DNA of 64,000 bases, from the NCBI GenBank assembly GCA_945883505.1, contig CAMCXL010000003.1:1-64000 (forward strand). Direction: 5' to 3'. Each line of letters begins with the position of its first letter. The stretch's first letter is position 1. This DNA is from Rhodoluna limnophila. GTDB taxonomy: Bacteria > Actinomycetota > Actinomycetes > Actinomycetales > Microbacteriaceae. Below, piece by piece: positions 20,558 to 30,430 of the stretch. Position numbers and translations under genes: made by a program. Under the pieces are notes generated by a model. It ran no database searches, was not told where the DNA came from, and was given only the letters and a program-made list of their open reading frames with translations.

Positions 20558-20563
20558 TGATTT

Positions 20564-21538
20564 GTGGATGACAAGACCCTCCAGCAACTCGGCGAAATAG
20601 AGAGCCTGAAGCGAACCGTGGCAAGGCTTAAGCCAGCGCAAACCGCGCTGGTTGGTTCCGGCGATGACGCGGCCGTAGTTTCAGCAAAAGACTCTTTTCT
20701 GGTTTCTACCGACACCCTCGTTCAAGATCACGATTTCAAGCTTGAGTGGTCAACCGGTTTTGATCTGGGGTTCAAGGCTGTGGCTTCGAATCTTGCCGAC
20801 ATTGCAGCTATGGGAGCTACGCCAACTGTTTTGGTAGTTGCCGTGGTGGTTCCCGAAACCACAAAGATTAGCTGGCTCGAGGAATTTGCCGATGGCCTGC
20901 AAGCTGCCTGCGACAAGCTTTCCCCGGGAGCTTCTATTGTGGGCGGGGACCTAGCAGCCGGTGACCAATTGGTTGTTTCGGTGACTGTGCACGGAAGCCT
21001 GGACGGGTTGCAGCCTGTTCTTCGTTCTGGAGCAAAGCCTGGGGATCTGGTTGCGGTTTGTGGTTCACTCGGAAAAGCTGCCTGCGGATTGGCCCTATTG
21101 CAATTTGGCAAAGATGACTTGATTCGCTCCTACGACGACTGGGTAAATGCTCAGCTTCGACCCGAGCCACCAATCAACCAGGGCGTTGTTGCAAACCAAG
21201 CTGGGGCTAGCAGCATGCTGGATGTTTCAGATGGACTAGGCAAAGATCTGCTCCGGATTGCAAATGCTTCAGGCGTTGCTATCGAGATCTACAGCAAAGA
21301 TCTTTTGGGTTTTGAAGCGATGCTCGAACTCCCTGCTCAGTCGCTAGATGTGAATCCAAGGCAGTGGGTTTTATCTGGCGGGGAAGATCACGCGCTGCTA
21401 GCAACTTTTCCGCCGACGGCGCAAATCCCAAGATCTTTCAAGGTGATTGGAAAAGTACTAGCTGCAGGCGAACCTGCAGTCTTACTTGACGGTGAACCGG
21501 CTGATGTATCCGGTTGGGATTCAGTTTTAGGAAGCTAG
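20564..21538 (+). CDS. thiL: Thiamine-monophosphate kinase
   Basis: GSGDDAAVVSAKDSFLVSTDTLVQDHDF, NLADIAAMGATPT, DVSDGLGKDLLRIA; GTG start. Confidence 0.94.
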   Translation: MDDKTLQQLGEIESLKRTVARLKPAQTALVGSGDDAAVVSAKDSFLVSTDTLVQDHDFKLEWSTGFDLGFKAVASNLADIAAMGATPTVLVVAVVVPETTKISWLEEFADGLQAACDKLSPGASIVGGDLAAGDQLVVSVTVHGSLDGLQPVLRSGAKPGDLVAVCGSLGKAACGLALLQFGKDDLIRSYDDWVNAQLRPEPPINQGVVANQAGASSMLDVSDGLGKDLLRIANASGVAIEIYSKDLLGFEAMLELPAQSLDVNPRQWVLSGGEDHALLATFPPTAQIPRSFKVIGKVLAAGEPAVLLDGEPADVSGWDSVLGS

Positions 21539-21544
21539 CAACAG

Positions 21545-22486
21545 TTAGCGGTGAAGCTCGCTGTTTAGCACCACACCAGCACCGGAGCGAGATAGGGCCT
21601 CAACTCTTCCGGTTAGCGAGTTTCGTCTAAACAACAAATTGGCAACTCCGGACAGCTCAGAAGCCTTGAGGTTCTTTTCGCCCTCGTCGGTAATCAAGGT
21701 GAGCTTGGTACCGGCTGTGACGTAGAGACCGGCCTCAACAACTGTGTCATCGCCGATTGAGATTCCAATGCCGGAGTTTGCTCCAAGCAGGGCGCGCTTT
21801 CCGATGAAGACTTTTTGCTTGCCACCACCAGAAAGTGTTCCCATGATCGATGCTCCGCCTCCGATGTCTGCACCATCGTCGACTATTACCCCCTGGGAGA
21901 TTCTTCCCTCAACCATGGAAGCTCCTAGGGTTCCTGCGTTAAAGTTCACAAAGCCCTCGTGCATGACGGTTGTTCCAGGAGCTAGGTGAGCTCCTAGCCG
22001 GACCCTTGAGGCGTCTGCGATGCGGACCTTTTTTGGTGTGACGTAGTCAAGCATTCTTGGGAACTTATCCACTGAGTGGATTGAAACCCCAGCTTTGGTA
22101 AGAAGTGGTCTTAGTTGATCGAGGTCCTCTAGGGCAATTGAACCAATTGAGCTAAAGGCAACAATTGGAAGGGTAGCGATTAGCCCCTCAAGGTTTATTG
22201 AGTTTGGCTTGACCAAAAGGTGTGACAACAGGTGAAGTCTTAGGTATGCATCTTCCACAGAAGTTACTGGCTGAGTGAGGTCGGACTCGGTTCTAACTAC
22301 TCCGGTTGTCACAAGCCTTCTGGCATCTTCACCAACTAGAGCATCTAGCTCACGGGGTACTACCCAAAGCTCGTCGGTGACGGGGGCAGCTCCTAGCTTT
22401 GGATCCCTGAACCAAACGTCTAGAACGTTGCCTCTTTGGTCATAGGTTGCCAATCCGTGTCCCCAGGCAGTTGAAATCTCAGTCAT
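21545..22486 (-). CDS. dapD: Tetrahydrodipicolinate N-succinyltransferase
   Basis: Hexapeptide repeats; VRLGAHLAPGTTVMHEGFVNFNAGTLG; divergent to dapE. Confidence 0.94.
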   Translation of the reverse strand: MTEISTAWGHGLATYDQRGNVLDVWFRDPKLGAAPVTDELWVVPRELDALVGEDARRLVTTGVVRTESDLTQPVTSVEDAYLRLHLLSHLLVKPNSINLEGLIATLPIVAFSSIGSIALEDLDQLRPLLTKAGVSIHSVDKFPRMLDYVTPKKVRIADASRVRLGAHLAPGTTVMHEGFVNFNAGTLGASMVEGRISQGVIVDDGADIGGGASIMGTLSGGGKQKVFIGKRALLGANSGIGISIGDDTVVEAGLYVTAGTKLTLITDEGEKNLKASELSGVANLLFRRNSLTGRVEALSRSGAGVVLNSELHR

Positions 22487-22517
22487 CCCTCAAGATTACA
22501 AGCTAGGCTCTTGAACT

Positions 22518-23603
22518 GTGGCGAGTATGAAACTAAATCTCTCGGGGGATGTTGCCGAGCTAACCCGCGAACTGGTTGATATCGAGTCGGTTTCGGGAAA
22601 CGAAGGCCAAATAGCCGATGCCATCGAGCAAGCCCTAGCTTCCTACCCACACCTTTCTATTACTCGCGATGGCAACGCTGTCGTAGCCAAGACCAACCTG
22701 GGGTTAGCAAAGCAGGTAATCATTGCTGGGCACATTGACACCGTTCCGGTGGCGGATAATCTTCCCTCCAAGCTGATGTCCTTTGAGCGCGAGCAGGTTA
22801 TCTGGGGTCGCGGCACGGTGGATATGAAAGCCGGGGTTGCGGTCATGCTGAAGCTTGCCGCCGAGATAACAAAACCGGTGATGGACGTGGTTTGGGTGTT
22901 CTATGACCAGGAGGAAATCGAGGCTACCAAAAACGGTCTTGGTCGATTGGTTCGAAACCACCCGGAGCTTATCAAGGGTAGCTTTGCTATTTTGTGTGAG
23001 CCAACTGCAGCCACCGTCGAGGGTGGCTGCAATGGAACCATGAGAGTAGAAATAGCCCCCGCTGGCATCAAGGCTCACTCGGCAAGGCCCTGGATGGGCT
23101 CAAACGCGATTCATAAACTCGGGGGAGTGCTCAATGTTCTGAACGCTTACATGCCCGAAGAGATTGAAGTTGACGGGCTGGTGTTTAGGGAGAGCCTAAG
23201 TGCGGTTTCAGTTTCCGGAGGCATAGCGTCGAACGTGATTCCAGATCAAGCCCTAATCACGCTGAATTATCGCTTTGCTCCATCCAGATCAGTTGCTGAT
23301 GCAACTAATCACCTAAAAACAATGTTTCAAGACTTTGAGCTCAATGTGGTTGATAGCGCCGCTGGCGCAAGACCGGGCATGAATTCACCAGAAGCTAAGG
23401 CTTTTGTTGAAGCTGTTTCGGCACCGGTGAATCCAAAATATGGTTGGACCGATGTTGCCAGATTCAGTGAAATGGGCATACCTTCAGTGAACTACGGTCC
23501 TGGAGACCCCAATAAAGCGCACGCTGACGACGAAAACGTGCCTGCTAGTCAGATATACGCCTGTGAGGCTGGATTACGAAAATTTCTTGCTCCAAATCTT
23601 TGA
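22518..23603 (+). CDS. dapE: Succinyl-diaminopimelate desuccinylase
   Basis: IAGHIDTVPVADN, WGRGTVDMKAGVAVML, YDQEEIEA; GTG start or ATG 22527. Confidence 0.93.
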   Translation: MASMKLNLSGDVAELTRELVDIESVSGNEGQIADAIEQALASYPHLSITRDGNAVVAKTNLGLAKQVIIAGHIDTVPVADNLPSKLMSFEREQVIWGRGTVDMKAGVAVMLKLAAEITKPVMDVVWVFYDQEEIEATKNGLGRLVRNHPELIKGSFAILCEPTAATVEGGCNGTMRVEIAPAGIKAHSARPWMGSNAIHKLGGVLNVLNAYMPEEIEVDGLVFRESLSAVSVSGGIASNVIPDQALITLNYRFAPSRSVADATNHLKTMFQDFELNVVDSAAGARPGMNSPEAKAFVEAVSAPVNPKYGWTDVARFSEMGIPSVNYGPGDPNKAHADDENVPASQIYACEAGLRKFLAPNL

Positions 23604-23647
23604 TAAACTTGGGGGTAGGTAAGCCGAAGTAATCAAGGAGTCTAGTT

Positions 23648-23827
23648 ATGGCAGCAATGAAGCCACGCACCGGTGATGGCCCAATGGAAGCAGAACGAGA
23701 ACCACGCGGTTTGATCATTCTTCGCGTACCCCTTGAAGGCGGCGGCCGTCTAGTTGTTTCAGTGAATGACGACGAGGCCAAAAACCTGCACCAGGTTTTA
23801 GAAGGCGTAGTTAAGAAGAAGAAGTAA
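23648..23827 (+). CDS. DUF3117 small protein (59 aa, absent from the ORF track)
   Basis: MAAMKPRTGDGPMEAEREPRGLIILRVPLEGGGRLVVSVNDDEAKNLHQVLEGVVKKKK, SD AAGGAG. Confidence 0.92.
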   Translation: MAAMKPRTGDGPMEAEREPRGLIILRVPLEGGGRLVVSVNDDEAKNLHQVLEGVVKKKK

Positions 23828-24452
23828 GTTTCTTGCTTGCTATAAGCAAGCCGTCTCCAATTGGAGAAAGGGCAGAGACAAAGTCTTGTTGCCCAGAGAA
23901 AAACCTCAAAACATCGCGATAAGCGCTAGTTGCGTCATCGCGCATCGCAGGGTCCGGGACTCTGTCTCGCCACAAAGCATGGGCGATCGCCACAACCCCA
24001 CCGGGACGAAGCAACCTTGAAGCTTGGCTCAGTTGAGCCTCCAGATCAGCTCTGTCGGCGTCGAGGAAAGCAAGGTCGTAGGCGGCATCAGCCATGTTCG
24101 ACATCACCTCGACCGCCATTCCAGAGATCACCCTGGTTCTAGTCGGGGCAATCTTGGCGTCTTTGAAGGCAAGCTTTGCGGCAACCTGGAATTCTGGCTG
24201 GGAGTCGATAGTTGCAAGCACCGAATCCTCCGAAGCACTCAGCATCCAAAGAGCAGAGACACCAGCGCCGGTGCCGGCCTCGACGATCGCCTTGGCCGAA
24301 AGAGCCGAAGCTAAAACGGCTAGGTGTGCTCCGACCGAAGCCGTGATGCATTCAATCCCGAGCTCTTCGGCTCTTGCCCTTGCCTCAACTATGGCTGGGC
24401 TCTCCGAAGGGAAATCCTCGGTGTATTTCCAGCTTGAAATCTTGTCAACCAT
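23811..24452 (-). CDS. O-methyltransferase (SAM-dependent)
   Basis: AIVEAGTGAGVSALWML, DLAFLDADRADLEAQL. Confidence 0.87.
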   Translation of the reverse strand: MVDKISSWKYTEDFPSESPAIVEARARAEELGIECITASVGAHLAVLASALSAKAIVEAGTGAGVSALWMLSASEDSVLATIDSQPEFQVAAKLAFKDAKIAPTRTRVISGMAVEVMSNMADAAYDLAFLDADRADLEAQLSQASRLLRPGGVVAIAHALWRDRVPDPAMRDDATSAYRDVLRFFSGQQDFVSALSPIGDGLLIASKKLTSSS

Positions 24453-24529
24453 TTATGCGTATCTCCTAGTGTCAAAGCCTATTCTCAGGAGGGCAAAATA
24501 CCCCGCAGCTAACGAGGTAACCTGAAAGG

Positions 24530-24874
24530 GTGTTTGGACTCTCTGGCGAAAAGCTATTAATCCTCGGGTTGATAGCGATTTTTGTGCTGGGCCCGGACAA
24601 GCTCCCACACTACGCCCAGCAGTTGGCAAGGCTCGTGAAGTCATTAAAGCGCATGGCCGAGGGGGCCAAGGGGCAGCTCCAAAATGAGCTCGGTGAAAAC
24701 GTTGACTGGAAACAGCTTGACCCGCGTCAGTATGACCCGAGAAGAATCATTCGCGAAGCGCTTGCCGAAGGCGAAGCGGTAAATCCGATTGCAACTCTTA
24801 ATAAACCGGTTCAACAAACTCAGCCAAAGCTAAAAAAAGGTGAGGTAGCTCCCTTTGATGCGGAAGCTACCTAA
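24530..24874 (+). CDS. tatB: Sec-independent (Tat) translocase TatB-like protein
   Basis: MFGLSGEKLLILGLIAIFVLGPDKLPHYAQQLARLVKSLKRMAEG; GTG start. Confidence 0.88.
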   Translation: MFGLSGEKLLILGLIAIFVLGPDKLPHYAQQLARLVKSLKRMAEGAKGQLQNELGENVDWKQLDPRQYDPRRIIREALAEGEAVNPIATLNKPVQQTQPKLKKGEVAPFDAEAT

Positions 24875-24895
24875 AAAATATATCTTCTTGCTTGA

Positions 24896-26410
24896 TTACT
24901 TGAGCAGCTTGGCCAGTAGGTTCATCATCGGTGCCATGGCGTTGTATTGACGGGCCCTGGATGGGAACTTCAGTAATCCGGTCGAGACTCCAACTGTCCT
25001 GGCCTCGGTAAATCGCAAGATTCCGTACTGGCCATTTCTTCTTCCAACACCTGATTGCTTCATGCCACCCATTGGTGAATCAAGTGATGCCATCGAGGCG
25101 CGGTAGCCCTCGTTCACATTCACCGATCCAGCCATGATTCTGCCCGCCACCTGCTTGGCCAACTTGGTTGGGCCAACCACCGAAGCGTTTAGTCCGTACT
25201 CGGTGTCATTGGCCAAGTTAACAGCTTCGTCGATGGTGTCGTAGCCAACCACCGCAATCAGCGGTCCAAAGACTTCCTCGCGGGCTAGCCGCATGTCCTC
25301 ATTGATGTTTGTTAGAACTGTTGGTGCGTAAAAGTAGGGACCGAGCTCAGGCAGAGCCTTGGCTCCGGCCAAAACCTTTGCTCCCTTGCCAACTGCATCA
25401 GAGACAAAGTCTTGCACTCTGGTCAGCTGATTGATTCCGGTAAGGGTTCCCATATCCATCGCGAAGTCATTGCTTTTGCCAATCGCCATCGATGTCACAC
25501 GCTGGGCTAGCTCGCGCTGAAACTCTTCCTTGACGTTATTTGGAACATAGACTCGCTCGATTGACACGCATAGCTGCCCTGAGTTTCCAAAGGCTCCGGC
25601 GATGGCCTTTTCGGCGGCGTCGCCAAGTTTTGCACCGGGCAAAACAATCAAAGGATTTTTGCCACCGAGTTCCAGTGAAAAACCAATCAGGCGCTTGGCA
25701 GCTCGCTCTGCTACCACTCGACCGGTTGCAGTTGATCCCGTGAAGGCCACAAAGTCAACCGAGTCGGTGATGGCGTTTCCAACGGCTGCTCCTTCGCCAA
25801 CCACAATTGTCCAAGCCGATTCTGGAATGCCGGCTTGAACCGCTAGTGATCTTGCGTAGAGCGAAACTAGAGCTGTTTGGTTATCGGCTTTTTGAATTAC
25901 AGCATTTCCTGCAACCAGGGCTGGAAGAACATCGAGCATCTGAAGCGCTAGCGGATAGTTCCAGGGGGTGATTATTCCAACTAGACCCACCGGTGTATAC
26001 ATAACGTAGGACTTCGTCAAAAGTGGAACACCGGCAATTGTGTTCTGGGTCTTTAGAGTTTTAGGAGCCGTCTTGGCAAAGTATCTTGCGGAACCTAGCG
26101 AACCGGCGACTTCTTCGAAGGCGTGAGCTCTGGATTTTCCAGTTTCTAACTGCAATAGATCCATCAGGTTGTTTTGGTTTTGAAGCAGCAGGTCGTGAAG
26201 TCTAGAAAGAGCTTTGGCTCGTTCCTTGACCGGGACATTTGCCCAACCGGGCTGGGCCAGCCGGGCATCTGCTACTGCCTTGGCAATTTGTCCAACGCTT
26301 AGCTGGGGAAGATCGTAGATCTTCTTACCCGTTGACGGGTTCACAATCGTGACCGCCTCGGCGGATGGAGGTAGGTGGGCCAGTAGGGTATCGATGCTGG
26401 TTTCGCTCAT
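24896..26410 (-). CDS. Succinic semialdehyde dehydrogenase / aldehyde dehydrogenase
   Basis: PWNYPLALQMLDVLPALVAGNAVIQK, GSTATGRVV, ELGGKNPLIV, NSGQLCVSIERV. Confidence 0.92.
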   Translation of the reverse strand: MSETSIDTLLAHLPPSAEAVTIVNPSTGKKIYDLPQLSVGQIAKAVADARLAQPGWANVPVKERAKALSRLHDLLLQNQNNLMDLLQLETGKSRAHAFEEVAGSLGSARYFAKTAPKTLKTQNTIAGVPLLTKSYVMYTPVGLVGIITPWNYPLALQMLDVLPALVAGNAVIQKADNQTALVSLYARSLAVQAGIPESAWTIVVGEGAAVGNAITDSVDFVAFTGSTATGRVVAERAAKRLIGFSLELGGKNPLIVLPGAKLGDAAEKAIAGAFGNSGQLCVSIERVYVPNNVKEEFQRELAQRVTSMAIGKSNDFAMDMGTLTGINQLTRVQDFVSDAVGKGAKVLAGAKALPELGPYFYAPTVLTNINEDMRLAREEVFGPLIAVVGYDTIDEAVNLANDTEYGLNASVVGPTKLAKQVAGRIMAGSVNVNEGYRASMASLDSPMGGMKQSGVGRRNGQYGILRFTEARTVGVSTGLLKFPSRARQYNAMAPMMNLLAKLLK

Positions 26411-26433
26411 GGCCTAATTCTACGAAGCAATTA

Positions 26434-27543
26434 TCACCTTGGACTAAGCGGTAGACGTCTTCCAGCTAACTCACGGCCAGTGCCTGCAATTTTTTGGGCA
26501 ATCTGCTCGATTGCTAAAGCGGCAAGGTCGTTGGATTCTTGCCCAAGTAAGGGGTTACCGGTGTCGGAGCCTTCCCGAAGCGGGATAGAAATTGGGATTT
26601 TACCCAGTAGCAAAACTTCCGTTTTTGAAAGTTCTGAAAGGTGGCTTGCCACGAGCTCGCCGCCGCCTGACCCAAAAAGCTCAATTCTTTGATCTCCTTG
26701 CTGGAGGTAGCTCATATTCTCAATCACACCAAAGATGGCCTGACCGGTTTGTAAGCCAACCGCACCACTTCGCTCGGCTACCTCGCTGGCTGAGATCTGA
26801 GGGGTTGTGACAACAATTGTTTTGGCGGTTGGAAGTAGCTGACCTAGGGTGATTGCGATATCTCCTGTTCCAGGGGGTAAATCAACCAGCAGCACATCAA
26901 GATCGCCCCAGAACACATCGGATAAGAACTGCTCGATGGCTCGGTGCAGCATTGGTCCTCTCCAGGCAACCGGAGTGTTTCCCTCGATAAACATTCCAAT
27001 CGAAATCACCTTCACACCAAATGCCACCGGGGGAAGAATCAGTTCATCGACCCGGGTTGGCTTTTCGGTGATGCCAAGCTGACCAGGAATCGAGAACCCG
27101 TAGATGTCGGCATCGATCAAACCCACCCGAAGACCCTGGGCGCTTAGTGCAACTGCCAGGTTTGCTGTGAGGGTTGATTTACCAACACCTCCTTTGCCTG
27201 AGCCGATGAGAAAGATATTTGTCAGGGTGGTTTCGTCGAAGGGGTTGTGCTTCATGGGCTTGCCACCACGAAGTTTTATTTTTAGGGCATCGCGCTCTTC
27301 CGGAGTCATCACAGAAAGCTTTATGGAAACTGATTTGATGCCTTCAACTTGTTCAATGGCGGCTTTGGACTCGCTCTCGATTCTTCGAGAGGCCGGACAA
27401 CCCGTGATGGTTAGCTTTATCTCAACCTCGGCAACGCCTTCCGAGCTCACCGAGATTTCGCCCACCATGTCAAGTTCCGTTAGGGGAATGCGAAGCTCGG
27501 GGTCGATTACCTTCGAGAGGGCCTGGATTATTGCATCTTGCAC
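26434..27543 (-). CDS. mrp: Mrp/NBP35-family Fe-S carrier ATPase with N-terminal MIP18 domain
   Basis: GSGKGGVGKSTLTANLAVALSAQG; N-terminal DPELRIPLTELDMV; GTG start. Confidence 0.94.
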   Translation of the reverse strand: MQDAIIQALSKVIDPELRIPLTELDMVGEISVSSEGVAEVEIKLTITGCPASRRIESESKAAIEQVEGIKSVSIKLSVMTPEERDALKIKLRGGKPMKHNPFDETTLTNIFLIGSGKGGVGKSTLTANLAVALSAQGLRVGLIDADIYGFSIPGQLGITEKPTRVDELILPPVAFGVKVISIGMFIEGNTPVAWRGPMLHRAIEQFLSDVFWGDLDVLLVDLPPGTGDIAITLGQLLPTAKTIVVTTPQISASEVAERSGAVGLQTGQAIFGVIENMSYLQQGDQRIELFGSGGGELVASHLSELSKTEVLLLGKIPISIPLREGSDTGNPLLGQESNDLAALAIEQIAQKIAGTGRELAGRRLPLSPR

Positions 27544-27587
27544 CCCTCAACTCTAAGGCTTTCAAGTTTCGTGCGAGAATAGGGGTT

Positions 27588-28094
27588 ATGAGTCCAAAGC
27601 AAAACGATCAGCTCGCACAAGACGGTTCCAGTCTTGCCAGCTTCACCGACTACAAGCAGGCGGTTTCCTACGTTGAGAAACTGATTGAGAATGACTTTCC
27701 AGCCAAGCTGGTTTCAATTATTGGCACCGATCTAAAAACGGTTGAGATCATAAAGGGCAAATTGGGCTACGGACGAGTCTCTATCTCTGGGGCAATAACC
27801 GGTTCCTGGCTTGGATTGTTCTTCGGTCTGATCTTTGGTGTTACCGGAACGGCAACTGAACAGCTGCTTCTAACAAACGTGTTAGCTGGAATCATCATCG
27901 GTTCCGGCCTCGGAATGCTACTCAACATTCTGCGCTTTAGTGTCACCAAAAATCGCAGGGGATTTATCTCGGGCCAATCGGTGATTGCGAAAAAGTACGA
28001 GGTCATTGTTCCAAACGCCCAGGTCAAGCTAGCTAAAAAAGCTGCTTCGGCTGGAAGTGCCAAGGCTAAAAAGCCAGCTAAAAAATCTAGCTGA
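27588..28094 (+). CDS. General stress protein 17M-like membrane-associated protein
   Basis: FTDYKQAVSYVEKLIENDFPAKLVSIIGTDLKTVEII plus Gly-rich hydrophobic segment; start ATG 27588. Confidence 0.7.
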   Translation: MSPKQNDQLAQDGSSLASFTDYKQAVSYVEKLIENDFPAKLVSIIGTDLKTVEIIKGKLGYGRVSISGAITGSWLGLFFGLIFGVTGTATEQLLLTNVLAGIIIGSGLGMLLNILRFSVTKNRRGFISGQSVIAKKYEVIVPNAQVKLAKKAASAGSAKAKKPAKKSS

Positions 28095-29469
28095 GGCTAG
28101 CCATCCAGGCTTCGATCTCATCTGGTGTTCTTGGAAGAGCGCGAGAAAGATTCTCAACCCCGTCCTTAGTCACCAGAACATCGTCTTCAATGCGAATACC
28201 GATTCCCCTAAATTCTTTAGGAGCGAGTAAATCATCCTCGTGGAAGTAAAGCCCAGGCTCAATAGTGAAAATCATTCCTTCTTGCAGTTCGGCGTCTAGG
28301 TACATTTCCTTGCGAGCTTCGGCGCAATCGTGAACATCTATGCCCAAGTGGTGACTAGTTCCGTGCACCATCCACCTGCGGTGAAACTGCTTGTTCTCAT
28401 CTAGTGACTCTTCAGATGAAACCGGCAAGATTCCCCACTCTGCGGTTTTTGAAGCGATCACTTTCATTGCAGCGGCGTGGACTTCACGAAACTTAACTCC
28501 TGGCTTAGCAACAGCAAAGGCAGCATCGGCTGCCTCGAGAACAGCCAAGTAAATCTCCCTCTGGGTTTTGGAATACTTTCCAGATACCGGAAGGGTCCTT
28601 GTGATATCAGCGGTATACAGCGAGTCCAGTTCAACCCCGGCGTCCACAAGCACCAACTCGTTGGCCTTTACTTCGCCATCGTTAGAGATCCAGTGCAGCA
28701 CGCAGGCGTTTTTGCCCGAAGCCGCGATGGTGTCATAGCCCAAGTCATTTCCCTCAAGTCTGGCCCTGGCAAAAAAGGCAGTTTCAATCACTCGCTCGCC
28801 CTTTGGGATGCCAACCGAGTGAGGAAGTGCTCGAACAATGTCTTCAAAGCCTCGGACGGTTGAGGAAACTGCCTGTCTCATCTGGTCAATCTCGTAAGAG
28901 TCCTTTACAAGCCTCAGCTCAGAAACAAACTGAGCTAGCTCTTTGTCGCCAAGGTCTATCTTCGGAGTTCCTTCCAAAAACGCGTCTAACTCTGAAAGGT
29001 CCCGGGTTTCGATATCCAGAAGAGTCGAAATCTGCTCGAGGGTTGGCCTTGCTCCTACCCAGAACTCTCCGATGGCAGAGTTGGCGAAGAACTCATCGGA
29101 ATCCTTGCCGGCTGTTGGGCGAAGAAACAAAATGTGCCTTGGTTCTTGCCTTGCATCAATTACCAGAACTGAGTCAGCAACTGTTTTTGAGCCCCAGCCG
29201 GTTAGGTGGGCAAAGGCAGCGTGCGGCCGATAGCGATACTCGGTGTCATTGGATCTGGTTTTTGGTTCTCCTGCTTCAATAACTAGAACTTTCCCGGGGA
29301 ATTGGCTTGCTACCGCAAGACGTCTTTTTAGTGCAAAGGAAGCACACTTATCGGTTTGGATTTTTGGTGAACTGTGATCTGCCCAGCCACTGGAAATGAA
29401 ATCTAGAAACTCTTTGCTGTGCGGGGTGCGGGATCGAGTTTCGTCCTTGCCCTGATCGCTTGCGCTCAT
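28087..29469 (-). CDS. pepP: Xaa-Pro aminopeptidase (M24)
   Basis: LVDAGVELDSLYTADITRTLPVSGK, HGTSHHLGIDVHD, GMIFTIEPGLYF, GIGIRIEDDVLVT. Confidence 0.93.
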   Translation of the reverse strand: MSASDQGKDETRSRTPHSKEFLDFISSGWADHSSPKIQTDKCASFALKRRLAVASQFPGKVLVIEAGEPKTRSNDTEYRYRPHAAFAHLTGWGSKTVADSVLVIDARQEPRHILFLRPTAGKDSDEFFANSAIGEFWVGARPTLEQISTLLDIETRDLSELDAFLEGTPKIDLGDKELAQFVSELRLVKDSYEIDQMRQAVSSTVRGFEDIVRALPHSVGIPKGERVIETAFFARARLEGNDLGYDTIAASGKNACVLHWISNDGEVKANELVLVDAGVELDSLYTADITRTLPVSGKYSKTQREIYLAVLEAADAAFAVAKPGVKFREVHAAAMKVIASKTAEWGILPVSSEESLDENKQFHRRWMVHGTSHHLGIDVHDCAEARKEMYLDAELQEGMIFTIEPGLYFHEDDLLAPKEFRGIGIRIEDDVLVTKDGVENLSRALPRTPDEIEAWMASLS

Positions 29470-29545
29470 TGAACTATTGTGTCACTGTCGAGGATTGAAT
29501 TGCCGGTTGCGTAGGCTTGCAGGTAACAGATAAGGGCTTTTTCCT

Positions 29546-30430
29546 ATGGTCAAAATCGACCTCCACACTCACTCCACCAGATCCGACGGGCTTGATAGCC
29601 CGACCCAGTTGATGGAGAACGCCGCCAAGGCAGGCATCGAGATTATTGCACTAACCGACCACGACACCGTTTCTGGTTGGGATGAGGGTAGGTCTAGCGC
29701 AGCAAAGCTTGGTCTGGGATTTGTCCCTGGCATTGAGGTCACCTCGGTTTCTGATGTCACAAGAAACGAAAAGACCTATCGGATCAGCGTTCACCTGTTG
29801 GCCTATCTTCCAGACCCAGACCACCAAGCACTTGAAGTTGTTTTGGATGATACGGTTGCAACCCGCGAGGCCAGGGGTAGAGCGATTGTTGAAAAACTAG
29901 CCGAGCAGATTCCAATTACCTGGGAGATGGTTTTAGATCATTTAGATAAGGGTGCGACCATCGGTCGCCCCGCTATCGCGGACACCCTTGTGACCATGGG
30001 GCTGGTAGCTGACCGAAGCGCTGCCTTTGATTACTACCTGTCTACCGACGGCCCTTTTTACGTTTCACACTCCGCGGTTTCAACAATTGACGCCATCGGA
30101 TTGATCCGTCAGGCCGGGGGAGTGCCAGTGATTGCGCATCCGCTAAAAGGTGTTGGTCCAGACACTGATCCCGAGGATCTACCCATCGCACACTTCGAGG
30201 AAATGATTCAAGCCGGTCTTCAAGGAGTCGAGGTTTATCACAGAGACGTTCCTGAGACCGCCAGGAAGTGGCTTTTAGATTTAGCCGATAAACACAATCT
30301 TGTTGTCACGGGCTCTTCCGATTATCACGGTCTTGAAGGCAAGCCCAATCGCCTGGGCGAGAACACAACCTCGCAAGAAATGCTTGATCGAATCATTGAA
30401 CTTGGAACCGGAACTAAGCCTTCGCTTTAG
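29546..30430 (+). CDS. PHP-domain phosphoesterase
   Basis: IDLHTHSTRSDGLDSP, LTDHDTVSGWDEG, VIAHPLKG, GSSDYHG. Confidence 0.92.
   Translation: MVKIDLHTHSTRSDGLDSPTQLMENAAKAGIEIIALTDHDTVSGWDEGRSSAAKLGLGFVPGIEVTSVSDVTRNEKTYRISVHLLAYLPDPDHQALEVVLDDTVATREARGRAIVEKLAEQIPITWEMVLDHLDKGATIGRPAIADTLVTMGLVADRSAAFDYYLSTDGPFYVSHSAVSTIDAIGLIRQAGGVPVIAHPLKGVGPDTDPEDLPIAHFEEMIQAGLQGVEVYHRDVPETARKWLLDLADKHNLVVTGSSDYHGLEGKPNRLGENTTSQEMLDRIIELGTGTKPSL

Noticed and set aside
28803-29282. 159-aa plus-strand ORF
   Set aside because: Antisense to pepP, no domain or start signal
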